From the NCBI RefSeq assembly GCF_000297055.2, contig NC_022357.1, positions 2,429,501 through 2,493,500 of the forward strand: a stretch of 64,000 nucleotides of DNA, in the 5' to 3' direction. Below are positions 63,761 to 64,000 of the stretch, piece after piece. The notes beneath the pieces were generated by a model, which worked only from the letters and a program-made list of their open reading frames with translations, made no database searches and had not been told where the DNA came from. Each line of letters starts with the position of its first letter. The first letter of the stretch is position 1. The translations under genes were made by a program, and so were the position numbers. Source of the DNA: Sulfuricella denitrificans skB26. Lineage in GTDB: Bacteria; Pseudomonadota; Gammaproteobacteria; Burkholderiales; Sulfuricellaceae.

Positions 63761-64000
63761 TGTGCTGGCTCCTCGACACGGCCGCGAAGGATCGCGCCGG
63801 GGTTGCGCTCAAGGTAATCTGCCAGACTGCGCATCGCCTCCGCCGCTCGCGAGATTTCACGTAATGACTCGCGCACGTCGTGCTGCATGGGCGCATCTTC
63901 GGCAAGCAAACCATCGATGCCGGCGAGCGTCTTCTCCGCGCTCGACAGCGTGCGGCTCAGATCGGCCAAGGTGCGCCCTGCCTGCGGTGTGAGATCGCTG
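63757..64000 (-). CDS. C-terminal end of an MCE-family (PqiB/MlaD-like) protein, partial
   Basis: The last 81 codons are present; the gene continues beyond the window end. The sequence is a helical stretch with Leu/Ala heptads (ADLSRTLSSAEKTLAGIDGL and SLREISRAAEAMRSLADYLE) and ends with RNPGAILRG, the usual C-terminal motif of PqiB/MCE proteins that form the periplasmic needle. An internal ATG at 63969 is not its start. It is coupled to pqiC. Confidence 0.8.
   Translation of the reverse strand, partial: SDLTPQAGRTLADLSRTLSSAEKTLAGIDGLLAEDAPMQHDVRESLREISRAAEAMRSLADYLERNPGAILRGRVEEPAQ

Overview
The window looks like a chromosomal segment of a sulfur-oxidising betaproteobacterium, probably of the Nitrosomonadales (Gallionella/Sulfuricella-like). 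This is inferred from gene content: a type IV pilin with a sigma-54 promoter, a soxXYZAB operon without soxCD, MacAB, SelO, an Anbu-type proteasome-like operon and a very large GlgE/TreS/TreYZ alpha-glucan and trehalose cluster. No rRNA, tRNA, CRISPR array, intact insertion sequence or replication origin was seen.

Layout. (1) 1-6661, plus strand: type IV pilin behind a near-perfect -24/-12 promoter, a strong terminator, a TMTC-like membrane glycosyltransferase with TPRs, then a tightly coupled run of GT2, GT4, SDR epimerase and GT2 genes. (2) 6805-17659, minus strand and visibly AT-richer: a surface-polysaccharide locus with an ABC-2 exporter pair (Wzm/Wzt-like), a double-domain FkbM methyltransferase, an acyltransferase, a sulfotransferase and four glycosyltransferase genes. 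It contains two damaged reading frames. (3) 18111-25185, minus strand: a MacA/MacB-type efflux system whose permease carries a one-base frameshift, and soxXYZAB. (4) 25681-33081: housekeeping and orphan genes (YjfB-like, fructosamine kinase, DUF938 methyltransferase, SelO, FemAB-like acyltransferase, bactofilin) and two secreted basic/charged proteins. (5) 33270-38244: the Anbu operon (circularly permuted ATP-grasp, alpha-E, Anbu, transglutaminase), followed by a convergent MarR-family regulator. (6) 38466-60208: glgB, glgE, treS-mak, a small MscS-like channel, a second treS-mak, glgC, glgX, treZ and a malQ-treY fusion, mostly with overlapping stop and start codons. (7) 60266-64000: a YihY/BrkB protein, a PAS-GGDEF diguanylate cyclase, and pqiC with the end of pqiB.

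The most unusual signal is a duplicated regulatory divergon. The MarR gene at 37729-38244 faces away from the alpha-glucan operon across an operator-promoter region. A second copy of that region lies in front of the Anbu operon, and there the marR gene has been reduced by an in-frame internal deletion to a 35-codon reading frame (33270-33377) that keeps the first and last codons. Both copies keep the same -35/-10 and the same inverted repeat over the -10. This suggests that one MarR protein co-controls the uncharacterised ATP-grasp/alpha-E/Anbu/transglutaminase system and glycogen/trehalose metabolism.

All calls come from reading motifs in the sequence. No database search was run, and family names are by recognition.
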